Shown here: piece by piece, positions 26,689 through 35,597 of the stretch
Layout of the letters: each line of letters opens with the position of its first letter
How positions within the stretch are numbered: the first letter of the stretch is position 1
Assembly: GCA_013215505.1 (NCBI GenBank)
Contig: JABSQZ010000001.1
Coordinates: 540,043 to 604,042, forward strand
Source of the DNA: Oceanospirillaceae bacterium
GTDB lineage: Bacteria > Pseudomonadota > Gammaproteobacteria > Pseudomonadales > Balneatricaceae
Direction of reading: 5' to 3'
Length of the DNA stretch: 64,000 nucleotides
Translations under genes and position numbers: made by a program
Notes under the pieces: model-generated
What the model was told of the DNA's origin: nothing
What the model saw: only the letters and a program-made list of their open reading frames with translations
The model's database searches: none

Positions 26689-28359
26689 TTAAGCGACCAC
26701 TGCAACCGCTTTAATTTCACTGTGACTCACAGCTGTTAATAGCGCTTGTAAGGTTGCTCTGGAACTGTCTTCAGCTTGGGCGACGGCGGTAAATTCAACA
26801 CCATCGATCAACACTTGAATGCAGGCCAAAGCCTGAGCATCGGTACCGCTACCTATAGCGTGTTGATCGTATTGTACAACTTCGATAATGCATTGATACT
26901 GTTTGGTTAATGCATCACAGATTGCCTCTAAAGCACCTGCGCCAACACCGTTATAGTGCCTGTCGATAAAGCTGAACTTGGCACTTACCTGATCATCCTC
27001 AGTATGTAAGTCATAGCTCTGCAACTGCCACTGACTATCAACGGCTACAAAGTGAGTGTCATAAATAGCTTTGATACTTTTCGGAGAAATTTCTACCTTC
27101 TGCTCTTCTGCAGCCTGCTGTACTAACTTACTCAAAGTGCTATGCATCCACTTAGGTAGTTCAATACCGTAGTCGCGCTCAAGTACCAAAGCGACTCCAC
27201 CTTTTCCGCTTTGGCTGTTGATCCGCACTACCGCTTCGTATTCACGGCTTATGTCTCTGGGATCAATCGGCAGGTATGCAACTTCCCAGTGTTCCAACTG
27301 GTGCTCTTTATGGAAATTAATAGACTTGCGGATTGCATCTTGATGACTACCGGAGAACGCAGTGTATACCAGTTCTCCTGCCCAGGGATGTCTTGCGGCA
27401 ACGGCTAATTCAGTACAGTACTCAACCACTTCGATAATTTCAATTATATCGGACAGATCCAATTTTGGATCAATGCCCTGAGAATATAAGTTCATCGCCA
27501 TGGTCACTATATCCATGTTACCGGTGCGTTCACCGTTGCCGATTAAAGTGCCTTCAATTCTATCCGCGCCAGCCATAACTCCCAACTCGGCAGCGGCAAC
27601 ACCACAGCCTCGATCATTATGGGTATGCAAGGAGATGCGCACGGCATCGCGCTGTGCCAAGTGTCGGCAGAAGTATTCAATTTGGTCGGCGTAGATATTG
27701 GGGCTGGTCATCTCTACGGTGGAAGGCAAGTTGATGATGATACGTTTTTCGTCATCGGCAAATACCGGTAACCACTGCTCTATCACCGCATCGCAAACTT
27801 CTACCGCATAATCCATCTCGGTACCGGTAAAACTCTCAGGCGAGTATTGGAAATGCCACTGAGTTTGCGGATATTTGGCCGCATAATCTCTGACTAAGAT
27901 GGCGCCTTGGACCGCAATATCTTTTATCTGCGCTTTATCTTTGGCAAATACCTGCTGACGCTGCACCACAGAGGTGGAATTATAAACGTGTACTATGGCC
28001 TTTTTTACGCCAGCCAAACTCTCATAAGTGCGAGAGATCAAATCTTCCCGCGCCTGGGTTAATACCTGAATAGTGACGTCGTCTGGGATTTTATCTTCTT
28101 CGATTAACTTGCGCACAAAATCGAAGTCAGGCTTAGAAGCTGAAGGAAATCCCACTTCAATTTCTTTAAATCCTAATTTAACCAGCAGTTCAAACATTCT
28201 GCTTTTTTGTTCAATATTCATCGGATTAACCAGTGCCTGGTTACCATCGCGTAGGTCGACACTGCACCAATCAGGTGCCTTAGCGATGCTCTGATCAGGC
28301 CAAGTGCGGTCGGTTAATTTAATAGTTTCAAAAACTTTATATTTGCGATGATCAAACAT
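26689..28359 (-). CDS. leuA: 2-isopropylmalate synthase LeuA (556-residue type)
   Basis: First committed step of leucine synthesis, condensing acetyl-CoA with 2-oxoisovalerate. TIM-barrel domain with DLRDGNQALVNPM and the metal motif SLHTHNDRG; GTLIGNGERTGN follows. The C-terminal LeuA_dimer regulatory domain (about 430-556) binds leucine for feedback. The length and WPDQSI start match the LeuA type-2 (yeast/pseudomonad-like) enzymes rather than E. coli LeuA. Divergent from an Lrp-type regulator, with two palindromes in between. Confidence 0.96.
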   Translation of the reverse strand: MFDHRKYKVFETIKLTDRTWPDQSIAKAPDWCSVDLRDGNQALVNPMNIEQKSRMFELLVKLGFKEIEVGFPSASKPDFDFVRKLIEEDKIPDDVTIQVLTQAREDLISRTYESLAGVKKAIVHVYNSTSVVQRQQVFAKDKAQIKDIAVQGAILVRDYAAKYPQTQWHFQYSPESFTGTEMDYAVEVCDAVIEQWLPVFADDEKRIIINLPSTVEMTSPNIYADQIEYFCRHLAQRDAVRISLHTHNDRGCGVAAAELGVMAGADRIEGTLIGNGERTGNMDIVTMAMNLYSQGIDPKLDLSDIIEIIEVVEYCTELAVAARHPWAGELVYTAFSGSHQDAIRKSINFHKEHQLEHWEVAYLPIDPRDISREYEAVVRINSQSGKGGVALVLERDYGIELPKWMHSTLSKLVQQAAEEQKVEISPKSIKAIYDTHFVAVDSQWQLQSYDLHTEDDQVSAKFSFIDRHYNGVGAGALEAICDALTKQYQCIIEVVQYDQHAIGSGTDAQALACIQVLIDGVEFTAVAQAEDSSRATLQALLTAVSHSEIKAVAVVA

Positions 28360-28400
28360 TTGGTTGCCTACGTTTCAAACGTGAAATTAGAATTGGAATA

Positions 28401-28501
28401 GATCGCAGTAAACTGCGATCATTGTGCACGCCGGGTCAGCGGGAGAACAATAAATTATCAAAGGTAGTGATAATTACCGTTGCAACTGGTTGGTTGCAAC
28501 G
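28401..28501. promoter_or_regulatory. Two palindromes between leuA and the Lrp-type gene
   Basis: GATCGCAG-taaa-CTGCGATC (28401-28420) and CGTTGCAAC-tggttg-GTTGCAACG (28478-28501) are both perfect. A further imperfect palindrome ACGTTTCAAACGT lies at about 28370-28382. They may be operators for the adjacent Lrp/AsnC regulator or structures in the leuA leader. There is no T run after the first hairpin, so a classical attenuator is not evident. Confidence 0.5.
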
Positions 28502-28681
28502 TTTGAAACTTGTCCTGGGTTTCCTATACGTCATCTGGCTTGTGGCCTTGAACATGCATCTATTATAGGAAAGCCTCTGCGCAATAACCGATCTAAAAAA
28601 CAGTATATTAGTACATTTGCGCAATAAATCCTAAGAAGATACACTTAAAACATAATTTATTTTGCTAGGGCTGATTCATTA

Positions 28682-29170
28682 ATGAAAAACAACATCAATA
28701 TTGATCGTTTTGATTTAAAAATATTGCGCGAATTGCAACGAGACGGTGGCTTATCCAATCAGGATTTAGCAGAGAGAGTAGGGTTGACCGCAGCGCCCTG
28801 TTCCAGGCGGGTAAAGAGCCTTGAAGATAACGGTATAATTAGAGACCGGGTGATTCGCATCAATGCAGAGGCGCTATCACTGAAGCTATTCGCCATTTTA
28901 CATATCAGTATGGACAAACATATTCCCGAACGCTTTGCAGAATTTGAGCGGATCATCAGTACCTTTGAAGAAGTGATTGAGTGTTATTTGATCACCGGTC
29001 ACGACGCCGATTACCAGCTTAAAATTGCAGTGCCTGACATGGACAGATATCACGATATTCTGCTGGGAAAAATTACCCGGATAAAAGGGGTGAGTGGAGT
29101 AAAATCGGCATTTATCATGCGCAAAATTGTCGAGACGACCGCCCTGCCACTCAATTATACCTCGCTGTAA
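28682..29170 (+). CDS. Lrp/AsnC-family transcriptional regulator
   Basis: A 162-residue protein: N-terminal HTH (residues 5-60, LSNQDLAERVGLTAAPCSRR) and C-terminal RAM ligand-binding domain (70-150, with YLITGHDADYQLKI). Such regulators sense amino acids as octamers. Divergence from leuA suggests branched-chain amino-acid control, although this cannot be shown from sequence. ATG 28682 has only a weak AGGG site about 12 bp upstream. Confidence 0.93.
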   Translation: MKNNINIDRFDLKILRELQRDGGLSNQDLAERVGLTAAPCSRRVKSLEDNGIIRDRVIRINAEALSLKLFAILHISMDKHIPERFAEFERIISTFEEVIECYLITGHDADYQLKIAVPDMDRYHDILLGKITRIKGVSGVKSAFIMRKIVETTALPLNYTSL

Positions 29171-29355
29171 TTTATACTGTAAAAGACCATGAATAGTGAA
29201 TCAAAAGCTCTTTGTCGAGGCTCGCGGCTTGCATTAACGGGTTATAAAGTTAATCAACTCTGAATCCAATACTATTTTGAGACAGTATCTATTAACAGTC
29301 ATAGAGTGAAACAAAACAGCAGCACAATTAGTCTGGTTAAACTAAGGAAACCGTA

Positions 29356-29856
29356 ATGTCATCAATAATTTCTAGAGTCGTCAGTTTACTCATTAGCTTG
29401 TGGGTAGCAAAAGTTTTTTTACTGTCTCTGCCCTATAAATTCACCAATCACCCTGATACCCAACACATATTCAGCACTATTGGTCAGTGGATGAGTGATA
29501 CTATCGCCACAGGCTTAGGCGAGTTTTTCAGCAGCTACGGAGCATACATAGTGGGGTCCGTTGAATTAGTCGCCTCCAGTATACTGCTGATTGCCAGTAT
29601 CAGCTGGATATTGGCAACAGTGAAAGTGCTAAAAGATGCCTCCTTTTATCGCCTGTGGTATGTGGCAGGCGGGCTGTTGTCCTCAGTGATCATGAGCGGC
29701 GCCGCTTTCTTCCACTTGGTTACACCGCTGGGTGTGGAAGTCTTGCATCAGGGAAAAAGTGATGGCGGTTCGCTGTTCTACGCGGCAGTGTCGATTTTAC
29801 TCTTAGGCCTGCTACTGGCATATATCAACAGGGCACCGCAAAGCGCTGCACAGTAA
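29356..29856 (+). CDS. DoxX-like inner-membrane protein
   Basis: A 166-residue protein with four hydrophobic segments. The LSLPYKFTNHPDTQHIFSTI segment and EFFSSYGAYIVGSVELVAS match the DoxX-like/DUF417-related pattern of small quinone-linked membrane proteins. Function unknown. AAGGAAACC precedes ATG 29356. It lies upstream of the TVP38-oxidoreductase fusion in the same direction and may be redox-related. Confidence 0.7.
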   Translation: MSSIISRVVSLLISLWVAKVFLLSLPYKFTNHPDTQHIFSTIGQWMSDTIATGLGEFFSSYGAYIVGSVELVASSILLIASISWILATVKVLKDASFYRLWYVAGGLLSSVIMSGAAFFHLVTPLGVEVLHQGKSDGGSLFYAAVSILLLGLLLAYINRAPQSAAQ

Positions 29857-29965
29857 ATTTATAGCTTCAAACCCAGAATTGGCTTTCGATCAATCGGTCT
29901 AAATACTGCCTCTGCGAACCCTCCCTACAAGGGTATTTCACAGCAGCTTTACCAACAGGATTTCA

Positions 29966-32131
29966 ATGAAAAAAATTATCATCATTGCCTTCGTTATCGC
30001 CCTGGCGATGATTTTTTATCAGATGGGTTTAGATCAATATCTAAGCCTGCAAGGGGTTAAAAATAGCCAGGCACAATTTGCTCAGCTGTATACTGAACAG
30101 CCCATTTTTGTCGCCTTAGTCTATATGGCACTCTATATATTTATCACTGCTCTCTCAATTCCTGGCGCCGCAGTGCTCACCTTGGCCGGAGGAGCTCTGT
30201 TTGGTCTCTTTTGGGGCACGATTATCGTCTCATTTGCCTCCTCTATTGGTGCAACCTTAGCTTTTTTAGTCGCCCGCTTGCTACTCAAAGATTCAGCCCA
30301 GCAGCGCTTTGGGGACAAACTAAAAGCGATCAATCAAGGTGTCGAGCGCGAGGGTGGCTTTTATTTATTTACCTTGCGACTGGTACCGCTGTTCCCATTT
30401 TTTATGATCAACTTAATGATGGGTTTAACCCCGATACGCGCTGTCACTTTCTATTGGGTTAGCCAGGTGGGAATGTTCGCCGGCACTATTGTCTACGTAA
30501 ATGCCGGTACCCAGTTGGGGCAGATAGATAGTTTATCGGGGATACTCTCCCCGGCGTTGTTGTTCTCTTTCATCCTCTTAGGCATTTTCCCGCTACTGGC
30601 AAAGAAAATCAGTGGCCATTTGCAAGCCAAGAAAGTCTACGCTCAATGGCAGAAACCTAAGTCTTTCGATCGTAATATTGTGGTCTTAGGCGCCGGTGCC
30701 GCAGGCTTAGTTAGCTCTTACATTGGCGCTGCTGTGAAAGCCAAGGTGACTTTAGTCGAAGCCCATAAAATGGGAGGGGACTGTTTAAACTATGGCTGCG
30801 TACCCTCCAAAGCGTTGATTAAAAGCGCCAAAGTAGCGCAGTTAATGCGCAGCAGCCAAGACTACGGTTTGCATTATGACGCTTACACCCAGCGCCCTGC
30901 CAATTTCAGTTTTAAACAAGTGATGCAGCGGGTACAACATATGATCCGCCAGGTTGAACCTCACGACAGTGTCGAGCGCTACAGCAATTTAGGGGTTGAT
31001 GTAGTGCAAGGTTACGGCAAGATCATCGATCCATGGACGGTGGAGATTAAAAAGAATGACGGACAAACTCAGCGTTTAACCACACGATCAATCATTATCG
31101 CCGCGGGGGCTAAACCTGTTGTTCCGGATATCCCAGGACTAGCCGAGTGCGGATACCTAACCAGTGATACTATGTGGGAAGCATTGGCAGAGTATGATAG
31201 CACCCCTGAGCGGATCATATTTCTCGGCGGCGGTCCTATTGGCTGCGAGTTGTCGCAGAGTTTCGCTCGCCTGGGCAGTAAAGTCTGGCAAATAGAAAAA
31301 CATCAACGTCTGATGCGCCGCGAAGATCCGGAAGTATCAGAGCTGGCCAGAACTGCATTGGAGAAAAGTGGTGTACAAGTACTCACCGAGCACCAGACGC
31401 TGCGCTGTGAAAACCGCCCCGAGGGCAAGTTCCTCATTTTAGAACATCGCGGTGAACAGCTGAGCCTCGAATTTGATGTGCTTATCTGCGCTGTGGGACG
31501 CACCGCCAGGCTCTCAGGTTACGGTTTAGAAGAGCTGGGTATAGATACTAAAGGCACTGTCATCACTAATGATTACCTGCAGACGATCTACCCTAATATC
31601 TATGCAGCCGGTGACGTAGCAGGGCCCTTTCAATTCACCCACACTGCAGCCCATCAGGCGTGGTACGCAGCGGTCAATTCACTGTTTGGCGAATTCAAAA
31701 AATTCAAAGTCGATTATTCAGTCATCCCCTGGACCACTTTTATCGACCCGGAAGTCGCCCGAGTGGGACTAAACGAGCAGCAAGCCAAAGAGCAAAATAA
31801 AGCCTATGAAGTCACTTTATTCGATATCGGCGAATTAGATCGTGCAATCGTTGATGGCAACACTACAGGTTTTGTCAAAGTACTTACTGTACCCGGTAAG
31901 GATAAGATCCTCGGAGTCACTATTGTCGCAGCCAACGCCGGCGAACTATTGGCTGAATATGTGCTAGCCATGAAGCACAACCTGGGCCTAAATAAAATCT
32001 TAGGCACTATTCACACTTATCCGACCATGTCAGAGGCCAACAAATACGCCGCCGGCGTCTGGAAAAAAGCCCATGCCCCACAGAGAGTACTCGCCTGGCT
32101 AGAAAAATTTCACCGCCGTAAATTAGGCTAA
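29966..32131 (+). CDS. TVP38/TMEM64 membrane domain fused to disulfide oxidoreductase
   Basis: 721 residues in two parts. Residues 1-215 are a TVP38/TMEM64 (SNARE-associated, DedA-like) membrane domain with GAAVLTLAGGALFGLFWGT and FTLRLVPLFPFFMINLMMG. From about 230 a class I pyridine-nucleotide-disulfide oxidoreductase follows: FAD loop VVLGAGAAGLVSS, redox pair Cys273/Cys278 ([15 protein letters not shown]), NAD(P) loop FLGGGPIGCELS, and the C-terminal HTYPTMSE with the active His-Glu pair. It resembles mercuric reductase but lacks the N-terminal HMA domain and the C-terminal Cys pair. Probably a membrane-tethered flavin reductase; substrate unknown. Confidence 0.9.
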   Translation: MKKIIIIAFVIALAMIFYQMGLDQYLSLQGVKNSQAQFAQLYTEQPIFVALVYMALYIFITALSIPGAAVLTLAGGALFGLFWGTIIVSFASSIGATLAFLVARLLLKDSAQQRFGDKLKAINQGVEREGGFYLFTLRLVPLFPFFMINLMMGLTPIRAVTFYWVSQVGMFAGTIVYVNAGTQLGQIDSLSGILSPALLFSFILLGIFPLLAKKISGHLQAKKVYAQWQKPKSFDRNIVVLGAGAAGLVSSYIGAAVKAKVTLVEAHKMGGDCLNYGCVPSKALIKSAKVAQLMRSSQDYGLHYDAYTQRPANFSFKQVMQRVQHMIRQVEPHDSVERYSNLGVDVVQGYGKIIDPWTVEIKKNDGQTQRLTTRSIIIAAGAKPVVPDIPGLAECGYLTSDTMWEALAEYDSTPERIIFLGGGPIGCELSQSFARLGSKVWQIEKHQRLMRREDPEVSELARTALEKSGVQVLTEHQTLRCENRPEGKFLILEHRGEQLSLEFDVLICAVGRTARLSGYGLEELGIDTKGTVITNDYLQTIYPNIYAAGDVAGPFQFTHTAAHQAWYAAVNSLFGEFKKFKVDYSVIPWTTFIDPEVARVGLNEQQAKEQNKAYEVTLFDIGELDRAIVDGNTTGFVKVLTVPGKDKILGVTIVAANAGELLAEYVLAMKHNLGLNKILGTIHTYPTMSEANKYAAGVWKKAHAPQRVLAWLEKFHRRKLG

Positions 32132-32302
32132 AGCCTTCTACCAGCTGCAAAGCTCTTTGCAGCTGGTGACTCAATCAATTCATCTCTGTACCCTCCATAC
32201 AACCAACGCCCTAAACCAGCCTCCAGCCCCACACCTTCACACCTTCACACACTCACCATACCCCTACTTACTTCTCATAACTGACGACTAGGCCCTCACG
32301 CC
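32132..32302. other. Intergenic region with pyrimidine-rich repeats
   Basis: No gene. Short CACACCTT-type direct repeats occur near 32228-32250, leading into the heptamer repeat locus. No strong terminator hairpin is visible. Confidence 0.45.
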
Positions 32303-32387
32303 GAACTTCTTTCTTCTTACGCCTCACTCCTTTCTTCTTACGCCTCACTCCTTTCTTCTTACGACTTACGACTTACGACTTACGACT
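32303..32387. repeat. Heptanucleotide tandem repeat (locus B)
   Basis: Two exact 21-bp units (32310-32330 and 32331-32351, three heptamers each) and a partial third are followed by three CGACTTA units plus CGACT (32362-32387). On the minus strand the heptamer is TAAGTCG, the same family as locus C. It lies between the oxidoreductase gene and the ATP-grasp cassette. Confidence 0.9.
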
Positions 32388-32652
32388 GGCGCTGGTCGCC
32401 CCGCGCCAATAATTATCCAAAACCTTCCTCAGTGCACTATTATTAGCTTAGCGTCAGTTTTACTGAATCCAAGCCCATCGCGCTGGCGTATAACTAATAA
32501 CAACAGAAAACAACTTTTTAGAACATAGATAATTACCGACTTCTCTCGCAAATTCATTGCCTTAATATGCTGCCAACGAGTAATATAGCCGCTTATTAGG
32601 CTTGAATCTGCAAATAGCACTGGGAACAAGTTGGTAACTACAAGGATACTTT

Positions 32653-33465
32653 ATGCTGATTCGCATCTTGCTTGTCACCACGTTCATCATCAACTGTATT
32701 AGTCGCTTTAAAGGCCCATGGCGTTATTTTCAGATTAATGCAGCGCACTTTAACGACCTGTTGGGTATTTACTCAAAAAATGACATTGATGCCAATATCC
32801 CCAATACTTGGCGACTGCCACAATCAGTGGATGATGGTTTATTTATTCCCGATACCTTCCCGGTCTTTGTAAAGCCTGAGTGGGGGCAAAATGGTCAGGG
32901 AGTAAGACGTGCCGACAACGCTAACGAGCTCAACTATATTCGCAACCATTGCATGAATTCAAAAACGGTTTACTTGATACAGCAGGCGGCAGTACAGAAC
33001 AGCGAATTTGAAATATTTTACATTCGCGATGCAAATCATCTGCAGCGCTACGCCACTATAAGTGTCACTGAAACCTGCAATACCAGCGGTCAAAAGCTAC
33101 CCGTTAACAGCGTCAATAATCAACATACCTTTTACAACTCAGTGACACCTAAACTGAGCGGTACGGAACTGGATGATATATGGCGCAGCATCGGCAGCAT
33201 AGGTCAATATCAATTTGCCCGGGTTGGCGTGCGCGCTGATTCATTGGCGGCACTGCAAAAAGGGGATTTTAAGGTAATTGAGATCAATTTATACCTGCCG
33301 ATGCCAATTAACTTGATGGATACAAGCATTCCCTTCAGCGAAAAATTTAGCTTTATTAAAAGCAGCATGAAGCACTTGGCAAAGTTACTGGATGTCATAC
33401 CCAAGGCCCAGACCAGCAAGCCGGTCTTTATCAAAAAAACATTATTTCAACCTAGAACTAAGTGA
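32653..33465 (+). CDS. ATP-grasp-fold protein 1 of cassette
   Basis: 270 residues. Visible ATP-grasp features: the phosphate/adenine-binding Lys in FPVFVKPEWGQNGQGV (about 69-84), an acidic segment SEFEIFYIRD, and the metal-binding E-x-N in FKVIEINLYLPMP (about 209-221). The N-terminal pre-ATP-grasp domain is short. The closest named comparison is the D-Ala-D-Ala ligase/carboxylate-amine ligase class; it is not a canonical Ddl. It would form an amide (or similar) bond from an acyl-phosphate. First gene of a tight three-gene operon (8- and 9-bp gaps). A hydrophobic N-terminus (IRILLVTTFIINCI) may be a structural strand or weak anchor. Confidence 0.75.
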   Translation: MLIRILLVTTFIINCISRFKGPWRYFQINAAHFNDLLGIYSKNDIDANIPNTWRLPQSVDDGLFIPDTFPVFVKPEWGQNGQGVRRADNANELNYIRNHCMNSKTVYLIQQAAVQNSEFEIFYIRDANHLQRYATISVTETCNTSGQKLPVNSVNNQHTFYNSVTPKLSGTELDDIWRSIGSIGQYQFARVGVRADSLAALQKGDFKVIEINLYLPMPINLMDTSIPFSEKFSFIKSSMKHLAKLLDVIPKAQTSKPVFIKKTLFQPRTK

Positions 33466-33473
33466 GATTGTAA

Positions 33474-34382
33474 ATGCTCGGATTAAAACAACGCCTGTAC
33501 GCTGCTATCAGTAAACAATTCATGTCCGACTGTAGTAGTTACAACTCACTGGAAGTGCGCCGCGGTTGCCGTTCAAAAAAGCAGGCTCGCGATATCTTTG
33601 CGGCCAACAAAGTTCCACACGCTAAAGGGAAGATATTTTTTGGCCCTTTAGCTGCACATAAATTTATTGCTGAACACGGCTTTCCGGTGGTCATAAAACC
33701 TAATGTCAGCGGTTTTTCCCGCGGCAGCTATTTTCCGATCCGCAATTATAAAGAGCTCTATAAAGCCCTGCTGTTGGCAAAGATTTGGTGGCCGACTACT
33801 GTTATAGAGCAGTATTTAGAAGGCAAGAATTACCGGGTAGTGGTAATTGAAGGCGAACTGATGTCCGCGATTGAGCGCTTCCCACCCACTGTTACCGGCA
33901 ATGGCCGCGATAGCATCCGCCAACTTGCCAATACTGAGAATAAAGTGCGGGAGAAAATGGGCCTGTTTCCCACTATCCATCCTATTTTAGAGTCAGAGCA
34001 ATGTATTAAACATTTAGCTAAACAGGGGTTGAATTTTGATTCTGTTCCCGCAGATGGCCAATCTATCACTTTGTTTTATCGCATCGCCCTAGCCCCTGGC
34101 GGCACCATTAATACCATTGATAAAAGCACTATACCCGAAGAAAACACTCAGTTATTTTTAAAAGTGTTAAAAATGTTTAACGCCAATATTCTGGGCATAG
34201 ACATTATCATGCAGCAGGGCATCGATGTACCTTTCACTGAGCAAAAATGTATTATGCTAGAAGTCAACTCACGCCCTTACCTTAAAATGCATGACGTGCC
34301 GCGCCATGGTATTCGTGAAGACTTAAGCCACTATTACCAAAAGTTAGATAACTTGCAAATCACTCAGTCCGATACTTATTAG
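33474..34382 (+). CDS. ATP-grasp ligase 2, cyanophycin-synthetase-like
   Basis: 302 residues resembling the ATP-grasp domain of cyanophycin synthetase and GshF-type ligases. KIFFGPLAAHKFIAEHGFPV then VVIKPNVSGFSRGSYF is the ATP-binding lid; YRVVVIEGELMSAIER then PPTVTGNGRDSIRQL is the cyanophycin-synthetase-like insert; FDSVPADGQ, ANILGIDI and MLEVNSRPYLKMHD (E-x-N metal site) follow. It lacks the N-terminal and Mur-ligase-like C-terminal domains of cyanophycin synthetase, so it is a stand-alone amide ligase. Same operon as the other ATP-grasp gene and the MFS gene. Products unknown. Confidence 0.82.
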   Translation: MLGLKQRLYAAISKQFMSDCSSYNSLEVRRGCRSKKQARDIFAANKVPHAKGKIFFGPLAAHKFIAEHGFPVVIKPNVSGFSRGSYFPIRNYKELYKALLLAKIWWPTTVIEQYLEGKNYRVVVIEGELMSAIERFPPTVTGNGRDSIRQLANTENKVREKMGLFPTIHPILESEQCIKHLAKQGLNFDSVPADGQSITLFYRIALAPGGTINTIDKSTIPEENTQLFLKVLKMFNANILGIDIIMQQGIDVPFTEQKCIMLEVNSRPYLKMHDVPRHGIREDLSHYYQKLDNLQITQSDTY

Positions 34383-34391
34383 CAACATTTT

Positions 34392-35597
34392 ATGACAATC
34401 ACAGCGACAAAAGTGGCGCAACGGCAGTTTTACTTGTTTGTCTGCAGCCACTCTTTTCTGATCGGCCTGTTTCCTTTCTTTCTCCCTGTTTATCTTTATA
34501 AACAAGGGCTTGATATGTCTGAAATCAGTTTTTTTATCGCCGCCAGCGCGGTTGCCTTCAGCACAGGTATGTACGCCTGGGATTTAATTAAATCTAAGCT
34601 GAGCCCCAGGGCACTACTGGCGGTTTGTTATTTTTTGGAGCTGGTGATGGTCACTAGTGTGATCTACGCAGGTCCCAAAATATCCGAACAGCACAGTTTG
34701 GCCTACTTAATTGCCGGTTGCTATGGTCTGTATCAATGCTTCTTTTGGACCACTCAAAGAGCACTGTTTATCCAGCGCAGCAGCAGCACTAATACCGGCG
34801 ATAGATACGGAAACTTCCAGATCTTTGTCGTCGTTGCTTTGAAGATTGGGGTCTTTATCGGTGCTTTTTTACTGGAAAATGACAATATCCAGCTGCTATT
34901 TATTATCTCACTAGTGAGTATCTTGCTGGGTTTTTTATTGGTGATAAACATTCCCGGGCAGCTGGACTGGCCTTTTATGCAATGGCCCAGCGTCAGCCTG
35001 GCTAAAGTTGCCACTTTTAAGGACGCCTACAGATCAAAGGCTATCTTTGCCCTGGATGGATTTTTCTTATTCATCGAGAGCTTTTTCTGGCTGCTGTCGC
35101 TGTTTTTAATCCTCAAACAAAGCTTTATGCAGTTGGGTATGATGATCATTGCCATCACGGTCATGCTGTCAGTCGTTTTCTTAGTACTAAAAAGCAAGAT
35201 AGATAAAATGCCAGAGCAGCTAGTCTATGCATTATCTATCGCTGGTTACGCAATTTCCTGGATATTGCGTGGCAATTTAGATGCACAGCTAACACTATTC
35301 TGGCAATTCATCTATCTGTGCCTGATCGCATTCTTAACGGCACTGTTTCGGCTGGCATTTAACAAACGCTTTTATGATCTGGCAGTGCACTACCCAAAAA
35401 CACCTTATATCCTGATGAAAAGTTACTATTCACAAACGACACTGATCCTATTCTTTGGTTTATTGGGATGGGTATTTATGACCCAGCAGACAATTGAATC
35501 ACTAAACTTAGGCTACTGGATTGCAGCGGCACTGACGCCTGTATATTTTATCTATAGGACACGGAAAAAGTCGGAAGTCGGAAGTCGTGAGTCGTGA
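34392..35597 (+). CDS. MFS-type transporter of the ATP-grasp cassette
   Basis: A 401-residue inner-membrane protein with about twelve hydrophobic segments. FFLPVYLYKQGLDMSEISFF resembles the start of MFS proteins, although the usual loop 2-3 motif is weak. It starts 9 bp after ATP-grasp ligase 2 and is most simply an exporter (or importer) for the ligases' product. Its last residues (KSEVGSRES) and its stop codon are encoded by the heptamer repeat at 35570-35622, so the natural C-terminus may have been altered by repeat expansion. Confidence 0.78.
   Translation: MTITATKVAQRQFYLFVCSHSFLIGLFPFFLPVYLYKQGLDMSEISFFIAASAVAFSTGMYAWDLIKSKLSPRALLAVCYFLELVMVTSVIYAGPKISEQHSLAYLIAGCYGLYQCFFWTTQRALFIQRSSSTNTGDRYGNFQIFVVVALKIGVFIGAFLLENDNIQLLFIISLVSILLGFLLVINIPGQLDWPFMQWPSVSLAKVATFKDAYRSKAIFALDGFFLFIESFFWLLSLFLILKQSFMQLGMMIIAITVMLSVVFLVLKSKIDKMPEQLVYALSIAGYAISWILRGNLDAQLTLFWQFIYLCLIAFLTALFRLAFNKRFYDLAVHYPKTPYILMKSYYSQTTLILFFGLLGWVFMTQQTIESLNLGYWIAAALTPVYFIYRTRKKSEVGSRES

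Noticed and set aside
28436-28624. 62-codon minus-strand frame as a leuA leader peptide
   Set aside because: No run of Leu codons, no ribosome site and no terminator/antiterminator pair visible.
32653-34382. RimK-type or D-Ala-D-Ala ligase identity for the ATP-grasp genes
   Set aside because: Key sequence motifs of RimK and Ddl are not matched well enough; left as ATP-grasp ligases of unknown product.
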